64,000 nt of DNA, taken from NCBI GenBank assembly GCA_902529645.1, contig CABZXO010000005.1, positions 1 through 64,000 of the forward strand, read 5' to 3'. The number at the start of each line of letters is the position of its first letter. The stretch's first letter is position 1. Positions 28,374 to 38,074 of this stretch are shown piece after piece. The position numbers were made by a program, and so were the translations under genes. The notes beneath the pieces are model-generated. The model did not search any database. It was given only the letters and a program-made list of their open reading frames with translations, and was not told the DNA's origin. Source of the stretch: an uncultured Pelagibacteraceae bacterium. Its GTDB lineage: Bacteria > Pseudomonadota > Alphaproteobacteria > Pelagibacterales > Pelagibacteraceae.

Positions 28374-29228
28374 TCACTCACCTAAAATACTATCATCTAA
28401 TACTTTGGTGTCATATGCTGAATAAGAATGCCATCCAGCAACCGTTTGATCAAAATCTACAATACTTCCTGTCATAATTCCTGACTCATCTGAGCACAAG
28501 AAAGCCAATATTTTAGCAACATCTAAAGGTTTGTTTAATCTTTTAAAAGGAACTTTTGCTTCAGCTTTTTTTAACCAATCATCATCTGCGTTGTGAAATT
28601 TTTTCTGAATTACTGTTTCTGCAGGTGTATCTGTCCAACCTAAATTTACACCATTCACTCTTATTTGATGACCAGAAACTGAATTTGCAACATTTTTAAT
28701 CATTACTGCTAATGCTGCTTTAGAAGAACTGTAAGCAGTTAAGAAAGGCATACCACTATAGCCAGCCATTGATAAAATATGAGCTATAGTTCCCTTTTTT
28801 TTATCTCTTATCATTATTTTAATAACGTCTTGCATCATAAAAAGGGGAGCTTTTACATTTACGTTAAAATTTTTATCATAATTTTCCTCTGTTGTACTTA
28901 AGATCGTTCCTCTTTCGGTAAAAGCGGCAACATTTATAAAACAATCTACTGTCCTAAATTTTTTATCAGTTTCAGAAACTATTTTTTTACAGTCTTCAAG
29001 TTTTTCTAAATCTGCTTGAACGTACAGGCATTCTGTACCCATGCTTTCTATTTCAGATTTTACCTTGTTTCCTTTTTCGTTATTTCTTCCACAGATAGTT
29101 ATTCCCTTAGCGCCCCTGCTTGTTAGTAATTTTGCAGTCTCAGCTCCACTTCCTTGAGTACTTCCCGTTACAATTATTATTTTATTTTTAAATTGTTTAG
29201 ATTGTTCAGTTATATATTTATTAGACAT
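28374..29228 (-). CDS. short-chain dehydrogenase/reductase
   Basis: 284-residue classical SDR. Cofactor motif TGSTQGSGAETA, active-site serine in HILSMAGYSG and YSSSK as the YxxxK pair. Extended N-terminus of about 15 residues and a C-terminal tail compared with 250-residue SDRs. Lies one base after iolG, so probably acts on a polyol or keto-sugar in the same route; substrate unknown. Confidence 0.88.
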   Translation of the reverse strand: MSNKYITEQSKQFKNKIIIVTGSTQGSGAETAKLLTSRGAKGITICGRNNEKGNKVKSEIESMGTECLYVQADLEKLEDCKKIVSETDKKFRTVDCFINVAAFTERGTILSTTEENYDKNFNVNVKAPLFMMQDVIKIMIRDKKKGTIAHILSMAGYSGMPFLTAYSSSKAALAVMIKNVANSVSGHQIRVNGVNLGWTDTPAETVIQKKFHNADDDWLKKAEAKVPFKRLNKPLDVAKILAFLCSDESGIMTGSIVDFDQTVAGWHSYSAYDTKVLDDSILGE

Positions 29229-29229
29229 A

Positions 29230-30231
29230 TTAGAATTTTATATCTATTACTTTCCCACTTTCAAACGATTCATATGCTGCATTAGCCATTATTAAAGCGT
29301 TTCTACCATCTTCAAATCCTACTAATGGTTTTGTTTTATCTTCTACACATTTTACAAACTCATTAAATTGATCTCTATAAGCTTGCTCATATCTCTCAAT
29401 AAAAAAGAAATGTATAGGTTCTTTTTCATTTGTTGATTTGCTTGAGTATCTTTCTAAAGAGGTAGGAGTTTGATTATTGGAGATTACCATTCCTTTACTA
29501 CCAAATACTTCAACTCTTTGATCATATCCATAAACTGCTCGTCGAGAGTTGTTAATATGAATTAAAACACCATTTTTTGATTTTAAAATAAACATTGCGG
29601 TATCTAGGTCTTTTACATTTTGTGAATTTTTATCAAATAAAGCTCCTCCAAATGCTGATATTTGAACTACAGGATCATCTCCCAATATAAATCTAGTTAA
29701 ATCAAAATCATGAATGGTAGTATCTCTAAAAAATCCTCCTGCAGCTTTTAAATAGTTAATTCCTGGGGGCTCAGGATCTCTACTAGTAATAACAACCATT
29801 TCCAATTCTCCAATTTCCTTTTTTTCTCTTGCCTGTTGTGCTTTTGCGTGACTGGCATCAAATCTTCTGTTAAAACCAATTTGAATAGGAATGTTAGTTC
29901 CTTTAATATTTTCCATACACTCATTTACTTTGTTAATATCTAGATCGATTGGCTTTTCACAAAAAATTGCTTTTCCTGCTTTAGCTGCCATTGTAATAAA
30001 TTGAGTGTGAGTTGGTGTTGCAGAAGCTATAAGAACTGCATCTACATCATCCGCATTAATTGCTTTCTCTGGTGAAGAAGCAATTGAGCATCCTGTTGAT
30101 TTTGCTACTTCTTCAGCGAATTCAGAATTAATGTCGTAAATGTATTTTAATTTTGCTTTTGGATGTGCTGCAATAAATTTAGCATGCATTTTTCCAATCC
30201 GTCCTGCTCCCATTAACGAAAAGTTAATCAT
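29230..30231 (-). CDS. iolG: inositol 2-dehydrogenase-like Gfo/Idh/MocA oxidoreductase
   Basis: 333 residues. NAD-binding start FSLMGAGRIGKMHAKFIAAHP, catalytic EKPIDLD, DTTIHDFDLTRFILGDDP and the C-terminal alpha/beta domain match IolG, which oxidises myo-inositol to scyllo-inosose. The divergent neighbour is iolE, the next step of that pathway, which supports the call; paralogues act on other polyols, so the exact substrate is inferred. Confidence 0.82.
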   Translation of the reverse strand: MINFSLMGAGRIGKMHAKFIAAHPKAKLKYIYDINSEFAEEVAKSTGCSIASSPEKAINADDVDAVLIASATPTHTQFITMAAKAGKAIFCEKPIDLDINKVNECMENIKGTNIPIQIGFNRRFDASHAKAQQAREKKEIGELEMVVITSRDPEPPGINYLKAAGGFFRDTTIHDFDLTRFILGDDPVVQISAFGGALFDKNSQNVKDLDTAMFILKSKNGVLIHINNSRRAVYGYDQRVEVFGSKGMVISNNQTPTSLERYSSKSTNEKEPIHFFFIERYEQAYRDQFNEFVKCVEDKTKPLVGFEDGRNALIMANAAYESFESGKVIDIKF

Positions 30232-30276
30232 AAGAATATAGAACAGAATTAAAAAACAAAATCAAGAAACATTTTT

Positions 30277-30350
30277 AATGATTAATTAAACAATGATTAA
30301 AAATATAATTTTCTTGATGCACATAACATCATCATTTAATAATGATTTAA
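30277..30350. repeat. three AATGATTwAA copies in the iolG-iolE divergent region
   Basis: AATGATTAA occurs at 30277-30285 and 30292-30300 (15 bases apart) and AATGATTTAA at 30341-30350; the last overlaps the perfect palindrome ATCATT-TAAT-AATGAT (30331-30346). The arrangement between two divergent inositol-type genes suggests regulator binding, but base composition makes it weak evidence. Confidence 0.35.
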
Positions 30351-30366
30351 CTTTTTAATAAATTTT

Positions 30367-31269
30367 ATGTCAGTAAAATTAGGAATAGCACCAATTGCAT
30401 GGAGTAACGATGATATGCCTGAATTGGGTGGCGATACTTCTTTAGAACAATGTTTGTCAGAAGCTAGTCAGGCAGGATTTATTGGAATTGAGTCTGGTGG
30501 TAAATTTCCAAAAAAATCAGAAGAATTAATCCCTAAACTTAAAGAATTTAATCTAAATCTTTGCTCAGGTTGGTATGGAGCTAATTTAAGAGCAAATAGT
30601 ATTGATGAAGAAAAAGATTTAATTCAAGATCAGCTGAAACTTTTTAAAGATTGTAATTCACCTTGTATGGTTTTTGCTGAAGTTTCCGGTTCAATTCAAG
30701 GAGATCCAGATCGAAAATTGTCTACAAGACCTCAAATGGATCTTGAAGAATCAAAAAAATACTATGAAAAAATTTCAGAGATGGGCAAGTATCTTGAAGA
30801 CGAAGGTATGCCGCTAGCTTATCATCATCATATGGGCACTGTAATAGAGACTGAAGAAGATACAGTAAGATTGCTTGAGAATACTCATGATAGTGTAAAA
30901 CTTACATTAGATACTGGTCACATGTTGTTTGCTCAAGGGGATTCGTTAAAAATATTAAACGACTTTAGTGAAAGATTAATTCATGTGCATTGTAAAGATA
31001 TTAGAAAAGGTGTTTTAAAAAAATCTTTAAATGAAGATTTAAGTTTTAGAGGAGCATTTTTAGAGGGTGCATTTACAGTTCCTGGTGATGGATGTATTGA
31101 TTACAAGCCATTGTTTGATGTATTGAAGAAAAATAATTATTCTGGATGGTTGGTAGTAGAGGCGGAACAAGATCCTGCAAAAGCAAACCCATTTGAGTAC
31201 GCAAAAATAGGTTACAAGTATTTAACTGAAACTTTAAATCTTTGTGGTATCGAGCTTTATAAAAGCTAA
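30367..31269 (+). CDS. iolE: inosose dehydratase
   Basis: 300-residue TIM-barrel. The opening LGIAPIAWSNDDMPELGGDTSLEQCLSEAS and ESGGKFPKK are highly characteristic of IolE, which dehydrates scyllo-inosose to the trihydroxycyclohexane-dione hydrolysed by IolD. Metal-site segments AYHHHMGTVIET and LTLDTGHMLFAQGD are present. iolD itself is 18 kb further right. Convergent with the hydroxyacid dehydrogenase gene. Confidence 0.92.
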   Translation: MSVKLGIAPIAWSNDDMPELGGDTSLEQCLSEASQAGFIGIESGGKFPKKSEELIPKLKEFNLNLCSGWYGANLRANSIDEEKDLIQDQLKLFKDCNSPCMVFAEVSGSIQGDPDRKLSTRPQMDLEESKKYYEKISEMGKYLEDEGMPLAYHHHMGTVIETEEDTVRLLENTHDSVKLTLDTGHMLFAQGDSLKILNDFSERLIHVHCKDIRKGVLKKSLNEDLSFRGAFLEGAFTVPGDGCIDYKPLFDVLKKNNYSGWLVVEAEQDPAKANPFEYAKIGYKYLTETLNLCGIELYKS

Positions 31270-31290
31270 CTTTTAAAACGATATATCTTA

Positions 31291-32256
31291 CTACAATCTT
31301 ACAATTTTTGATTTTTCTAATGTATCATCGAAATAATCAATTATATTTTGAATTGTTTCTACACCCATTCTTGTCATGCATTCATCAGTAAAAGCAGCAG
31401 TGTGTGGGCTTAAAAATACTTTATTATTTTTAAGCAAAGGATTATTTGGATCAGGTGGCTCAATTTCAAAAACATCTAAACCAGCTCCAAGAATTAGATT
31501 TTCATTTAAAGCTTTATCTAGATCAATTTCATTTATAACCCCACCTCTTGCAGCATTGATTATAATGCAATTTTTTTTCATATTTTTTAGTAAATCATAA
31601 TTGATAATATTCTTAGTTTTTTCATTAAGTGGCACATGAAGGGATATAGCATCCATGCTTTTTGAGGCATCTTCTAAACTATCTACTTTTATACCACCGT
31701 GTTTTTCAATTATCTCTTTAGATACAAATGGATCATAGACGAAAACTTTCATTTCAAATCCCTGACATCTTTTTATTAAAGCCTGTCCAATACGACCAAA
31801 TCCAGCAATCAATATATTTTTATTCCACAATTCAACAGTTTTGGGCAATTTATTTCGGTCATTGAATTTACCACTTTTAACAGTTTCATCGTACATATTT
31901 CCTTTTTTGGAAATATTTAGCAGCATAAACATTACATGCTCAGCTACTGCTACTGCATTTGCAGTTGCTGTGATCGCGAGAGTGATATTATTTTTTTTGG
32001 TACTCTCTAAGTCTATATTGTCATAACCAACACCATGTCTTGAAATAATTTTTAATTTAGTTGAACCTTCTATCACTTCACCAGTAAGTTTTGCAGTCCT
32101 TATAGAAATACCATCACAATCCTTTATCTTGGATTTTAAAAATTCGTTATCTGTATTATCTATTATTTCAAATTCATAATCAGAATTACCTTCTAATAAT
32201 TTTATACCAGCAGGGTGAATAGGCTGAATAATTAAAATTTTTTTTTTACTACTCAT
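31291..32256 (-). CDS. D-isomer-specific 2-hydroxyacid dehydrogenase
   Basis: 321 residues, SerA-like without the C-terminal ACT domains. NAD motif ILIAGFGRIGQALIKR, catalytic Arg in INAARGGVINE, Glu in DVFEIEPPDPNN and His in LSPHTAAFTDE. Substrate could be a 2-keto acid or hydroxypyruvate from sugar breakdown. It follows dhaK in the same direction, 59 bases away. Confidence 0.87.
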   Translation of the reverse strand: MSSKKKILIIQPIHPAGIKLLEGNSDYEFEIIDNTDNEFLKSKIKDCDGISIRTAKLTGEVIEGSTKLKIISRHGVGYDNIDLESTKKNNITLAITATANAVAVAEHVMFMLLNISKKGNMYDETVKSGKFNDRNKLPKTVELWNKNILIAGFGRIGQALIKRCQGFEMKVFVYDPFVSKEIIEKHGGIKVDSLEDASKSMDAISLHVPLNEKTKNIINYDLLKNMKKNCIIINAARGGVINEIDLDKALNENLILGAGLDVFEIEPPDPNNPLLKNNKVFLSPHTAAFTDECMTRMGVETIQNIIDYFDDTLEKSKIVRL

Positions 32257-32315
32257 ATTTAACTTTGAATAAGGTCTTTCTAATACGAAAATTAATTAAA
32301 AATGTAAATTACTTT

Positions 32316-33308
32316 TTACATACCCCATCGCATAGCTGCAGTATGCACAGGTGCATCCCAATTTTTTAAAATTTCCTCATCACATTTTAGGAGTGTTATT
32401 GATGCTCCTTGCATTTCAAGTGATGTACAATAATTACCAACTAAACTTCTTGTGATTTCAATTCCTTTGGATTTTAAAATTTCACAAGCATCATCGTATA
32501 CTAAATATAATTCGGTAAGAGGAGTTCCGCCCATACCATTTATAAATAGAAGCGTCTTTTCATTTTTTTGTGGTTTTAAATCATCAAGTATAGCTTCCAA
32601 CATATTATTGACTATTGTTTTTGATGGTTGAATTTTTTCTCTCTTTCTTCCAGGTTCACCATGTATACCTACTCCAAATTCCATTTCATCATTTCCAATA
32701 TCAAAAGTTGGTTTGCCTGCAGCAGGTACTGTGCAACTAGTAAAAGCAACACCCATAGTTCCAGAGTTTTTGTTTACTTTTTCACCAAGTTTTTTACATT
32801 CTTCTAACGAACCTCCATTCTCAGCTAGTGATCCAACAATCTTTTCAACTAAAACTGTTGCAGCCACACCTCTTCTACCAGTTGTGAAAGTAGAGTCTTC
32901 AACAGCCACATCGTCATTAGTAATGATACTATCATTTTTACCTGAATACATTTCAGCACCCATTTGAAAATTCATAATATCACCAGAATAATTTTTAACT
33001 ATGAACAGAACACCAGCACCGCTATCCACATGTTCAGCAGCTGCTTGCATTTGATCTGGAGTAGGTGCTGAAAAAACAAAACCTGGACACGCTGCATCCA
33101 GCATTCCATGACCAACAAAACCACCGTGCATTGGTTCATGTCCACTCCCTCCACCAGAAATTAAAGATACTTTTCCTTCTTTAGTTTTTGTTTTTCTAGA
33201 AATGAAATTTGGCTCAAAATTTACTTTGATTATATCACTATGAGCTTTACCAAATCCATTAAGACTTTCTTTTAAAAAGTCGTCAACATTATTTATAAAT
33301 TTTTTCAT
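32316..33308 (-). CDS. dhaK: dihydroxyacetone kinase family, DhaK-like subunit
   Basis: 330 residues. SGGGSGHEPMHGGFVGHGMLDAACPG (51-76) is the substrate-loop signature, and the histidine that binds the ketone as hemiaminal is in VGIHGEPGRKREK (H216). Family members phosphorylate dihydroxyacetone, erythruloses or apulose. Together with dhaL and with no dhaM or PTS genes nearby, it probably uses ATP. Strong AGGAGG ribosome site. Confidence 0.9.
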   Translation of the reverse strand: MKKFINNVDDFLKESLNGFGKAHSDIIKVNFEPNFISRKTKTKEGKVSLISGGGSGHEPMHGGFVGHGMLDAACPGFVFSAPTPDQMQAAAEHVDSGAGVLFIVKNYSGDIMNFQMGAEMYSGKNDSIITNDDVAVEDSTFTTGRRGVAATVLVEKIVGSLAENGGSLEECKKLGEKVNKNSGTMGVAFTSCTVPAAGKPTFDIGNDEMEFGVGIHGEPGRKREKIQPSKTIVNNMLEAILDDLKPQKNEKTLLFINGMGGTPLTELYLVYDDACEILKSKGIEITRSLVGNYCTSLEMQGASITLLKCDEEILKNWDAPVHTAAMRWGM

Positions 33309-33316
33309 ATTTCCTC

Positions 33317-33946
33317 CTATTTATTAAGTAGTGATTTGCAAATTGTATCTATTATAAGTTGTGATGAACGAGCCCCTGGATCTATATGGCCTTTCGCACG
33401 TTCTCCTAAAAATGAAGCTCTACCTTTGGTAGCAAGCATGTCTTTTGTTGCCAACATTCTATCTTCGGCAATTTTTATTATCTCACTTAACCCTTCATTC
33501 ATATCCGTATTGCCACTTTTTAATTCATTAAGTTTTTCTGATACTGGAATTAAAACATCCATCATTGTTTTTTCTCCAACATCCGCTTTTCCTCTTTCCT
33601 TCATTGCATTAATTCCTGTTATAACCATTTCACATGCTTTGTTAAAATCTATATTTCCATCTAGATCTGGTGTTTTAGCCATAGACATAAAGAAAGTTCC
33701 AAACAAAGCTCCAGAAGAGCCACCAATACCTGACAAGACTTTCATAGCAATCATATTTAAACCTTTTTGCAAAGTTAAGTTTTTAATATCTTTTTCAAGC
33801 TCAACTACTAACTTAAGACCTCTTTGCACATTAAATATATGATCTCCGTCCCCAATATTTTGATCTAGTGCTTCAATTTCTGCTGCGTTTTCATCAATGA
33901 CTATCTGAATATTTTTTGCTTGAGAAATTAAAAAATTAACGCTCAT
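33317..33946 (-). CDS. dhaL: dihydroxyacetone kinase family, DhaL-like nucleotide subunit
   Basis: I start at the ATG at 33946 (MSVNFLISQAKNIQ), 209 residues; the track start adds MIKGIKEF from within the upstream ATPase gene. Nucleotide/Mg loop NIGDGDHIFNVQRGL (D33, D35) and GIGGSSGALFGTFF, then IDPGARSS near the end. Overlaps the ABC ATPase gene by 11 bases and precedes dhaK, so transport and phosphorylation are coupled genetically. Confidence 0.88.
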   Translation of the reverse strand: MSVNFLISQAKNIQIVIDENAAEIEALDQNIGDGDHIFNVQRGLKLVVELEKDIKNLTLQKGLNMIAMKVLSGIGGSSGALFGTFFMSMAKTPDLDGNIDFNKACEMVITGINAMKERGKADVGEKTMMDVLIPVSEKLNELKSGNTDMNEGLSEIIKIAEDRMLATKDMLATKGRASFLGERAKGHIDPGARSSQLIIDTICKSLLNK

Positions 33947-34943
33947 AAATTCTTTGATCCCCTTTATCAAATTTTAAAACTTTATTTGTATTAATGTCAA
34001 AATTAATCTTTTCATTTATTGATGATTTATAGCTACCTTGAATTGAAGCTAATATTTCATTGTCTTGAAAATTAATAGCCACAACAGTCTCTGATCCTAA
34101 ATTTTCTGTAGAAATAACTTTTCCTTCGTATGGTCCATTACCTAATTCTATATTTTCTGGTCTAAGCCCAATTTTTGTTATGTTGTTTAGTTTAAACAAA
34201 TAACCAGGTAAAATATTTATTTTTGGTGAACCTAATCTTTGAGATACATAAATTGAATTTGGATTTTCATAAATTTCTTCAGGGGTTCCAATTTGAACAA
34301 TTTTGCCTTCTTTTAAAACACCAATTTTATCTGCCAATGTTGTTGCTTCAGCCTGGTCATGTGTAACATACAAAATAGTAGCGTTTAGATTTAATTGAAT
34401 ATTTTTTAATTCAACTCTAAGGGTTTCTCTTAGTTTGGCATCTAATGAGGAAAGTGGTTCATCCATCAAATAAATATTTGGTTCACGAACTAGAGCTCTA
34501 CCGATAGCTACCCTCTGCATTTCTCCACCAGAAAGTTCAGTAGCTTTATTTTTTAATTTGTTTGTAATTTTGAGCATTTCAGCAATTTTCTCTACTTTAT
34601 TTTTAATTTCTTCCTCAGGAAGTTTTCTCATTGGAGATCTTAAAGGAAAAGTAAGATTTTCATAAACAGTATAATGAGGATAAAGAGAGTATTGTTGAAA
34701 AACAAAAGACACATCTCTTGAAGCAGGTTGATCATGAGTTATATTTTCATCATCAAATAATACATCACCAGAATCAATTTTTTCTAAACCGGCTATACAT
34801 CTAAGTGTTGTAGTTTTTCCGGCACCAGATGGACCTAGTAATACAAAAAATTGACCATCTTCAATCGTAAGATTTATATCCTCCAAAGCTTTAATTTTTT
34901 TATTATAAGTTTTAAATAATTTTTTTAATTCTACTTTTGCCAT
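33936..34943 (-). CDS. sugar/polyol ABC transporter ATPase 2
   Basis: 335 residues, MalK-type. Walker A GPSGAGKTT, VFQQYSLYPHYTVYENLTF, signature LSGGEMQRVAIGRALV, Walker B IYLMDEPLSSLDAKL, then a TOBE-type tail with IGLRPENIELG. Second of two different ATPase genes in tandem, as in the rhizobial glycerol system GlpSTPQUV, suggesting a heterodimeric ATPase. Confidence 0.92.
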   Translation of the reverse strand: MAKVELKKLFKTYNKKIKALEDINLTIEDGQFFVLLGPSGAGKTTTLRCIAGLEKIDSGDVLFDDENITHDQPASRDVSFVFQQYSLYPHYTVYENLTFPLRSPMRKLPEEEIKNKVEKIAEMLKITNKLKNKATELSGGEMQRVAIGRALVREPNIYLMDEPLSSLDAKLRETLRVELKNIQLNLNATILYVTHDQAEATTLADKIGVLKEGKIVQIGTPEEIYENPNSIYVSQRLGSPKINILPGYLFKLNNITKIGLRPENIELGNGPYEGKVISTENLGSETVVAINFQDNEILASIQGSYKSSINEKINFDINTNKVLKFDKGDQRIYER

Positions 34944-36025
34944 TATTTTATAAACTCACTGTTTAAAGATTTGTCTGTTTGACCGTCAAAAATAATAATA
35001 TTATTATTTAAAGGTTTAACCTGTACATTTTCATTCAATTTAACGCTAATAGAAATATCTGTTTTGACTTTAATTTCGCCTAAACTTGTTTTAACTGTAA
35101 TGATTTTTCTTGATCCTAAATACTCTACTCCAAAAACTGAACCCTTTAGACCCTCATTATTATTTATAGTTAAATTTTCTGGACGTATACCAAAGAAATT
35201 TTTACTTCCTTTTGACTCCTCAAGTTGTTTGGGAATATCAAATTTAGCTCCTTCGATATTTACAAATGATTGGTCTTTAGAAATTCCCTCATTAACTTCA
35301 AAAAAATTCATGCCTGGAGATCCTATAAATGAGGCCACAAATTTAGTTTTAGGTTTATTGTAAATAATATAAGGCTCATCAGCTTGTAATATTTTACCAC
35401 CATCCATAACTGCAATTCGGTCAGCTAAAGACATTGCTTCTAATTGATCATGAGTTACATAAACTGTAGTTGCTCCAATATCTAAATGTAGTTTTTTTAA
35501 TTCTAGACACATTAATTCTCTAAATTCAGCATCCAAAGTCCCCAATGGCTCGTCCATTAAAAATGCTTTTGGTCTTCTAACTAGTGCTCTACCTAAAGCT
35601 ACCCGTTGCCTGTCTCCACCCGAAAGAGAGGAAATATTAGAATTTAAAATGTGATCAATTCTTAAAAGTTTTGCTGCTTCTTCAACTCGATTTTTGATAT
35701 CACTTTTTTTATAACCCTGCATTTTGAGAGGAAATGATAAATTGTTTCTAACATTCATGTGTGGGTAGAGGGCAAACAATTGAAAAACAAAAGCAATATC
35801 TCTCTCTGATGCTCTCAACATTCCAACTTCTTCATCTCCAAGATATATCTCACCAGAGGTAGGTAATTCTAATCCTGCAATCATTCGAAGTGTTGTAGTC
35901 TTTCCACAACCAGATGGTCCAAGTAAAACAAAGAACTCTTTATCATTAATCGTTAAATTAGAATTTTCTACTGCAGTAAAATCTCCAAATGATTTTTGTA
36001 AATTTACTATTTTAATTTGAGACAT
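34943..36025 (-). CDS. sugar/polyol ABC transporter ATPase 1
   Basis: 360 residues, MalK-type. Walker A GPSGCGKTT, FQLFALYPHMNV, signature LSGGDRQRVALGRALV, Walker B AFLMDEPLGTLDAEF, C-terminal regulatory domain with FGIRPENLTI. Shares one base with ATPase 2 and starts one base after the 63-residue membrane protein. Confidence 0.92.
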   Translation of the reverse strand: MSQIKIVNLQKSFGDFTAVENSNLTINDKEFFVLLGPSGCGKTTTLRMIAGLELPTSGEIYLGDEEVGMLRASERDIAFVFQLFALYPHMNVRNNLSFPLKMQGYKKSDIKNRVEEAAKLLRIDHILNSNISSLSGGDRQRVALGRALVRRPKAFLMDEPLGTLDAEFRELMCLELKKLHLDIGATTVYVTHDQLEAMSLADRIAVMDGGKILQADEPYIIYNKPKTKFVASFIGSPGMNFFEVNEGISKDQSFVNIEGAKFDIPKQLEESKGSKNFFGIRPENLTINNNEGLKGSVFGVEYLGSRKIITVKTSLGEIKVKTDISISVKLNENVQVKPLNNNIIIFDGQTDKSLNSEFIK

Positions 36026-36026
36026 A

Positions 36027-36218
36027 TTAATCCGGAAAGTGGCTTGTGATTATGAAACCTATAGTTCCTACTAAAATTACAATAAAAGAATAAGTAAACA
36101 TCCACATTGCAAATGGTTGTAACAACATGAAAACTCCAATTAAAATTAGTATCGTCGATAAGTTTTCCCAGTAAACTCTTCTAAATATTTTTCGCATTAA
36201 TGACTTTTCTTCTTGCAT
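36027..36218 (-). CDS. small two-span membrane protein of an ABC operon, 63 aa
   Basis: The track ORF (101 aa) starts inside the permease gene in another frame; the ATG at 36218, which shares a base with the permease stop, gives MQEEKSLMRKIFRRVYWENL.... A positively charged start is followed by two hydrophobic stretches (LSTILILIGVFMLLQPFAMW and FIVILVGTIGFIIT). Coupling on both sides between permease and ATPase genes indicates a transporter accessory role. Some polyol ABC operons contain a small membrane protein at this place; I cannot name a family. Confidence 0.72.
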   Translation of the reverse strand: MQEEKSLMRKIFRRVYWENLSTILILIGVFMLLQPFAMWMFTYSFIVILVGTIGFIITSHFPD

Positions 36219-37162
36219 TATTTTCTTACTGCTCCAAAGGTGATACCTCTTAAAAGATGTTTTCTTAAAATTATTGTAAAAATCATAACAGGTAATAGAA
36301 ATAAGGTTGTTCCTGCTCCAATTGCAGGCCAATCCAGACCACCTTCACCAATGATTGTAGGAATAAATGGTGGGGCTGTTTGTGCATTAAATTGAGTTAG
36401 CAAAACAGCAAAAGCGTATTCATTCCATGAAAAAATCATACAAAAAATTGCAGTTGCCGCTATACCAGTCATTGCTTGTGGAAGAACAACTTTAAAGAAA
36501 GCTTGTAGTCTAGAATATCCATCGATCATAGCTGCTTCTTCATATTCTTTAGGAATTTCATCCATAAATCCTTTTAATAACCATACTGCTAAACTTAAGT
36601 TTACAACGGTATACAATATGATCATTCCAAGGTGAGTATCCCCAAGACCTAATTTTCTGTACATAATAAATATAGGAACAGCCACTGCTATTGGGGGAAA
36701 CATCCTGGTCGAAAGAATAAAAAATAATAAATCATCTTTTAAAGGAACCCTAAACCTTGAAAACGCATATGCAGCCAATGCTCCTAAAAATACAGATGCA
36801 AAAGTTGAACCAAATCCAATTATCATTGAATTTGAGTATCTACCTAAAAATTTAGATGGTCCTGTTATAACCATCTCTCTACTTCTAACTAGTTCTTCAT
36901 ACCAATTTTCTGGGGGAGGTAATGAATCAAGATATTCTTGTGATTGTCTTGACCTATTAGTAAATAAGTTAACATATCCCTCTAGTGATGGTTCAAACAA
37001 AACTTCGGGTGGATACGAAATAGCACTATCAACATTTTTAAAACTTGTCATTACCATCCATGATATTGGTATCAAAGTAATTACAGCGTAAACTATGATA
37101 ATAGCAGCAGCCATTTTTTTTGAAAAAGACGAAGGTTCCAAATATGATCTAGAAGTATCCAT
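36218..37162 (-). CDS. carbohydrate ABC transporter permease, MalG type
   Basis: Start moved from the track's 37267 to the ATG at 37162 (MDTSRSYLEPSSFSKK), which overlaps the partner permease stop by one base; 314 residues. About six membrane segments, with a periplasmic insert (NRSRQSQEYLDSLPPPENWY) after the first. ATPase-contact loop EYEEAAMIDGYSRLQAFFKVVLPQ. Confidence 0.92.
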   Translation of the reverse strand: MDTSRSYLEPSSFSKKMAAAIIIVYAVITLIPISWMVMTSFKNVDSAISYPPEVLFEPSLEGYVNLFTNRSRQSQEYLDSLPPPENWYEELVRSREMVITGPSKFLGRYSNSMIIGFGSTFASVFLGALAAYAFSRFRVPLKDDLLFFILSTRMFPPIAVAVPIFIMYRKLGLGDTHLGMIILYTVVNLSLAVWLLKGFMDEIPKEYEEAAMIDGYSRLQAFFKVVLPQAMTGIAATAIFCMIFSWNEYAFAVLLTQFNAQTAPPFIPTIIGEGGLDWPAIGAGTTLFLLPVMIFTIILRKHLLRGITFGAVRK

Positions 37163-38061
37163 CAGCGTTCCTTTATTTTGTTCATTACTTTTACGTAGAC
37201 ATTTCCGAAACCAAATATGGTAACAAAAAGAATAACAGCAAATGCGGAGCTGTATCCTGTTTTCCATTTTTCAAACGCTTCTCTTTTTAAGTTAATAGAG
37301 GCAAGCTCTGTAGCAGAGCCGGGACCACCGGAGGTAAGCTCTACAACCATGTCAAACATTTTGAAATTTTCAATCCCTCTAAAAAGCAGAGCTAGTAATA
37401 AAAATGGTAGAACGGAAGGCAAAGTTATATATATGAATTGCTGCCATTTACTGGCTCTATCAACTTCTGCAGCTTCATATAAATAATTTGGAACAGATCT
37501 TAGACCTGCCAAGCAAATTAACATTGTAAAAGGTGTCCACATCCATGTATCAACAATAACAATGGCCCAAGGAGCAAGCGTACTTGAACCAATCATGTCA
37601 AAGCTTCCTAAATCATAGAAAAAATTTACTACGTAATTAAATAAACCTACTTGAGGATTATAAAGATAAGTCCAAAATACTCCTACTACTGCAGGTGATA
37701 ACATCATGGGTAAAACAATTAATGTGGTTAGTAGTTCATTACCCTTAAATTTTCTGTTTAGAAGTAAAGCTAAACCCAAACCTATAATTGCTTGTAGTAA
37801 CAAAGTCCAAAACATAAAGCTTGCTGTAACTTGCATTTTTTCCCATATGGCTTCTTTATTAAGAACTTTAATATAATTTTTTAAACCAACAAATTGAGGT
37901 TCTCTTCCAATTTTATTTGCGTAAAAATTTGTAAAAGACATTTTAATTGCATAGACTAATGGATAAATATTAATAGCCAGTAGTAGAAGTACAGTTGGTC
38001 CAATAAAAAGCCAACTTACAGCTTTATCAGAAAGTCCTTTGAATTTTTTTTTAACGCTCAT
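37162..38061 (-). CDS. carbohydrate ABC transporter permease, MalF type
   Basis: 299 residues with about six membrane segments (WLFIGPTVLLLLAINIYPLVY onward) and contact loop YEAAEVDRASKWQQFIYITLPSV. Preceded by the terminator-like hairpin that separates it from the binding-protein gene. Confidence 0.92.
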   Translation of the reverse strand: MSVKKKFKGLSDKAVSWLFIGPTVLLLLAINIYPLVYAIKMSFTNFYANKIGREPQFVGLKNYIKVLNKEAIWEKMQVTASFMFWTLLLQAIIGLGLALLLNRKFKGNELLTTLIVLPMMLSPAVVGVFWTYLYNPQVGLFNYVVNFFYDLGSFDMIGSSTLAPWAIVIVDTWMWTPFTMLICLAGLRSVPNYLYEAAEVDRASKWQQFIYITLPSVLPFLLLALLFRGIENFKMFDMVVELTSGGPGSATELASINLKREAFEKWKTGYSSAFAVILFVTIFGFGNVYVKVMNKIKER

Positions 38062-38074
38062 ATGAATTTTTTAT

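Noticed and set aside
33336-33842. 168-codon plus-strand ORF opposite dhaL
   Set aside because: Antisense shadow of a well-supported gene; no motif in its translation.
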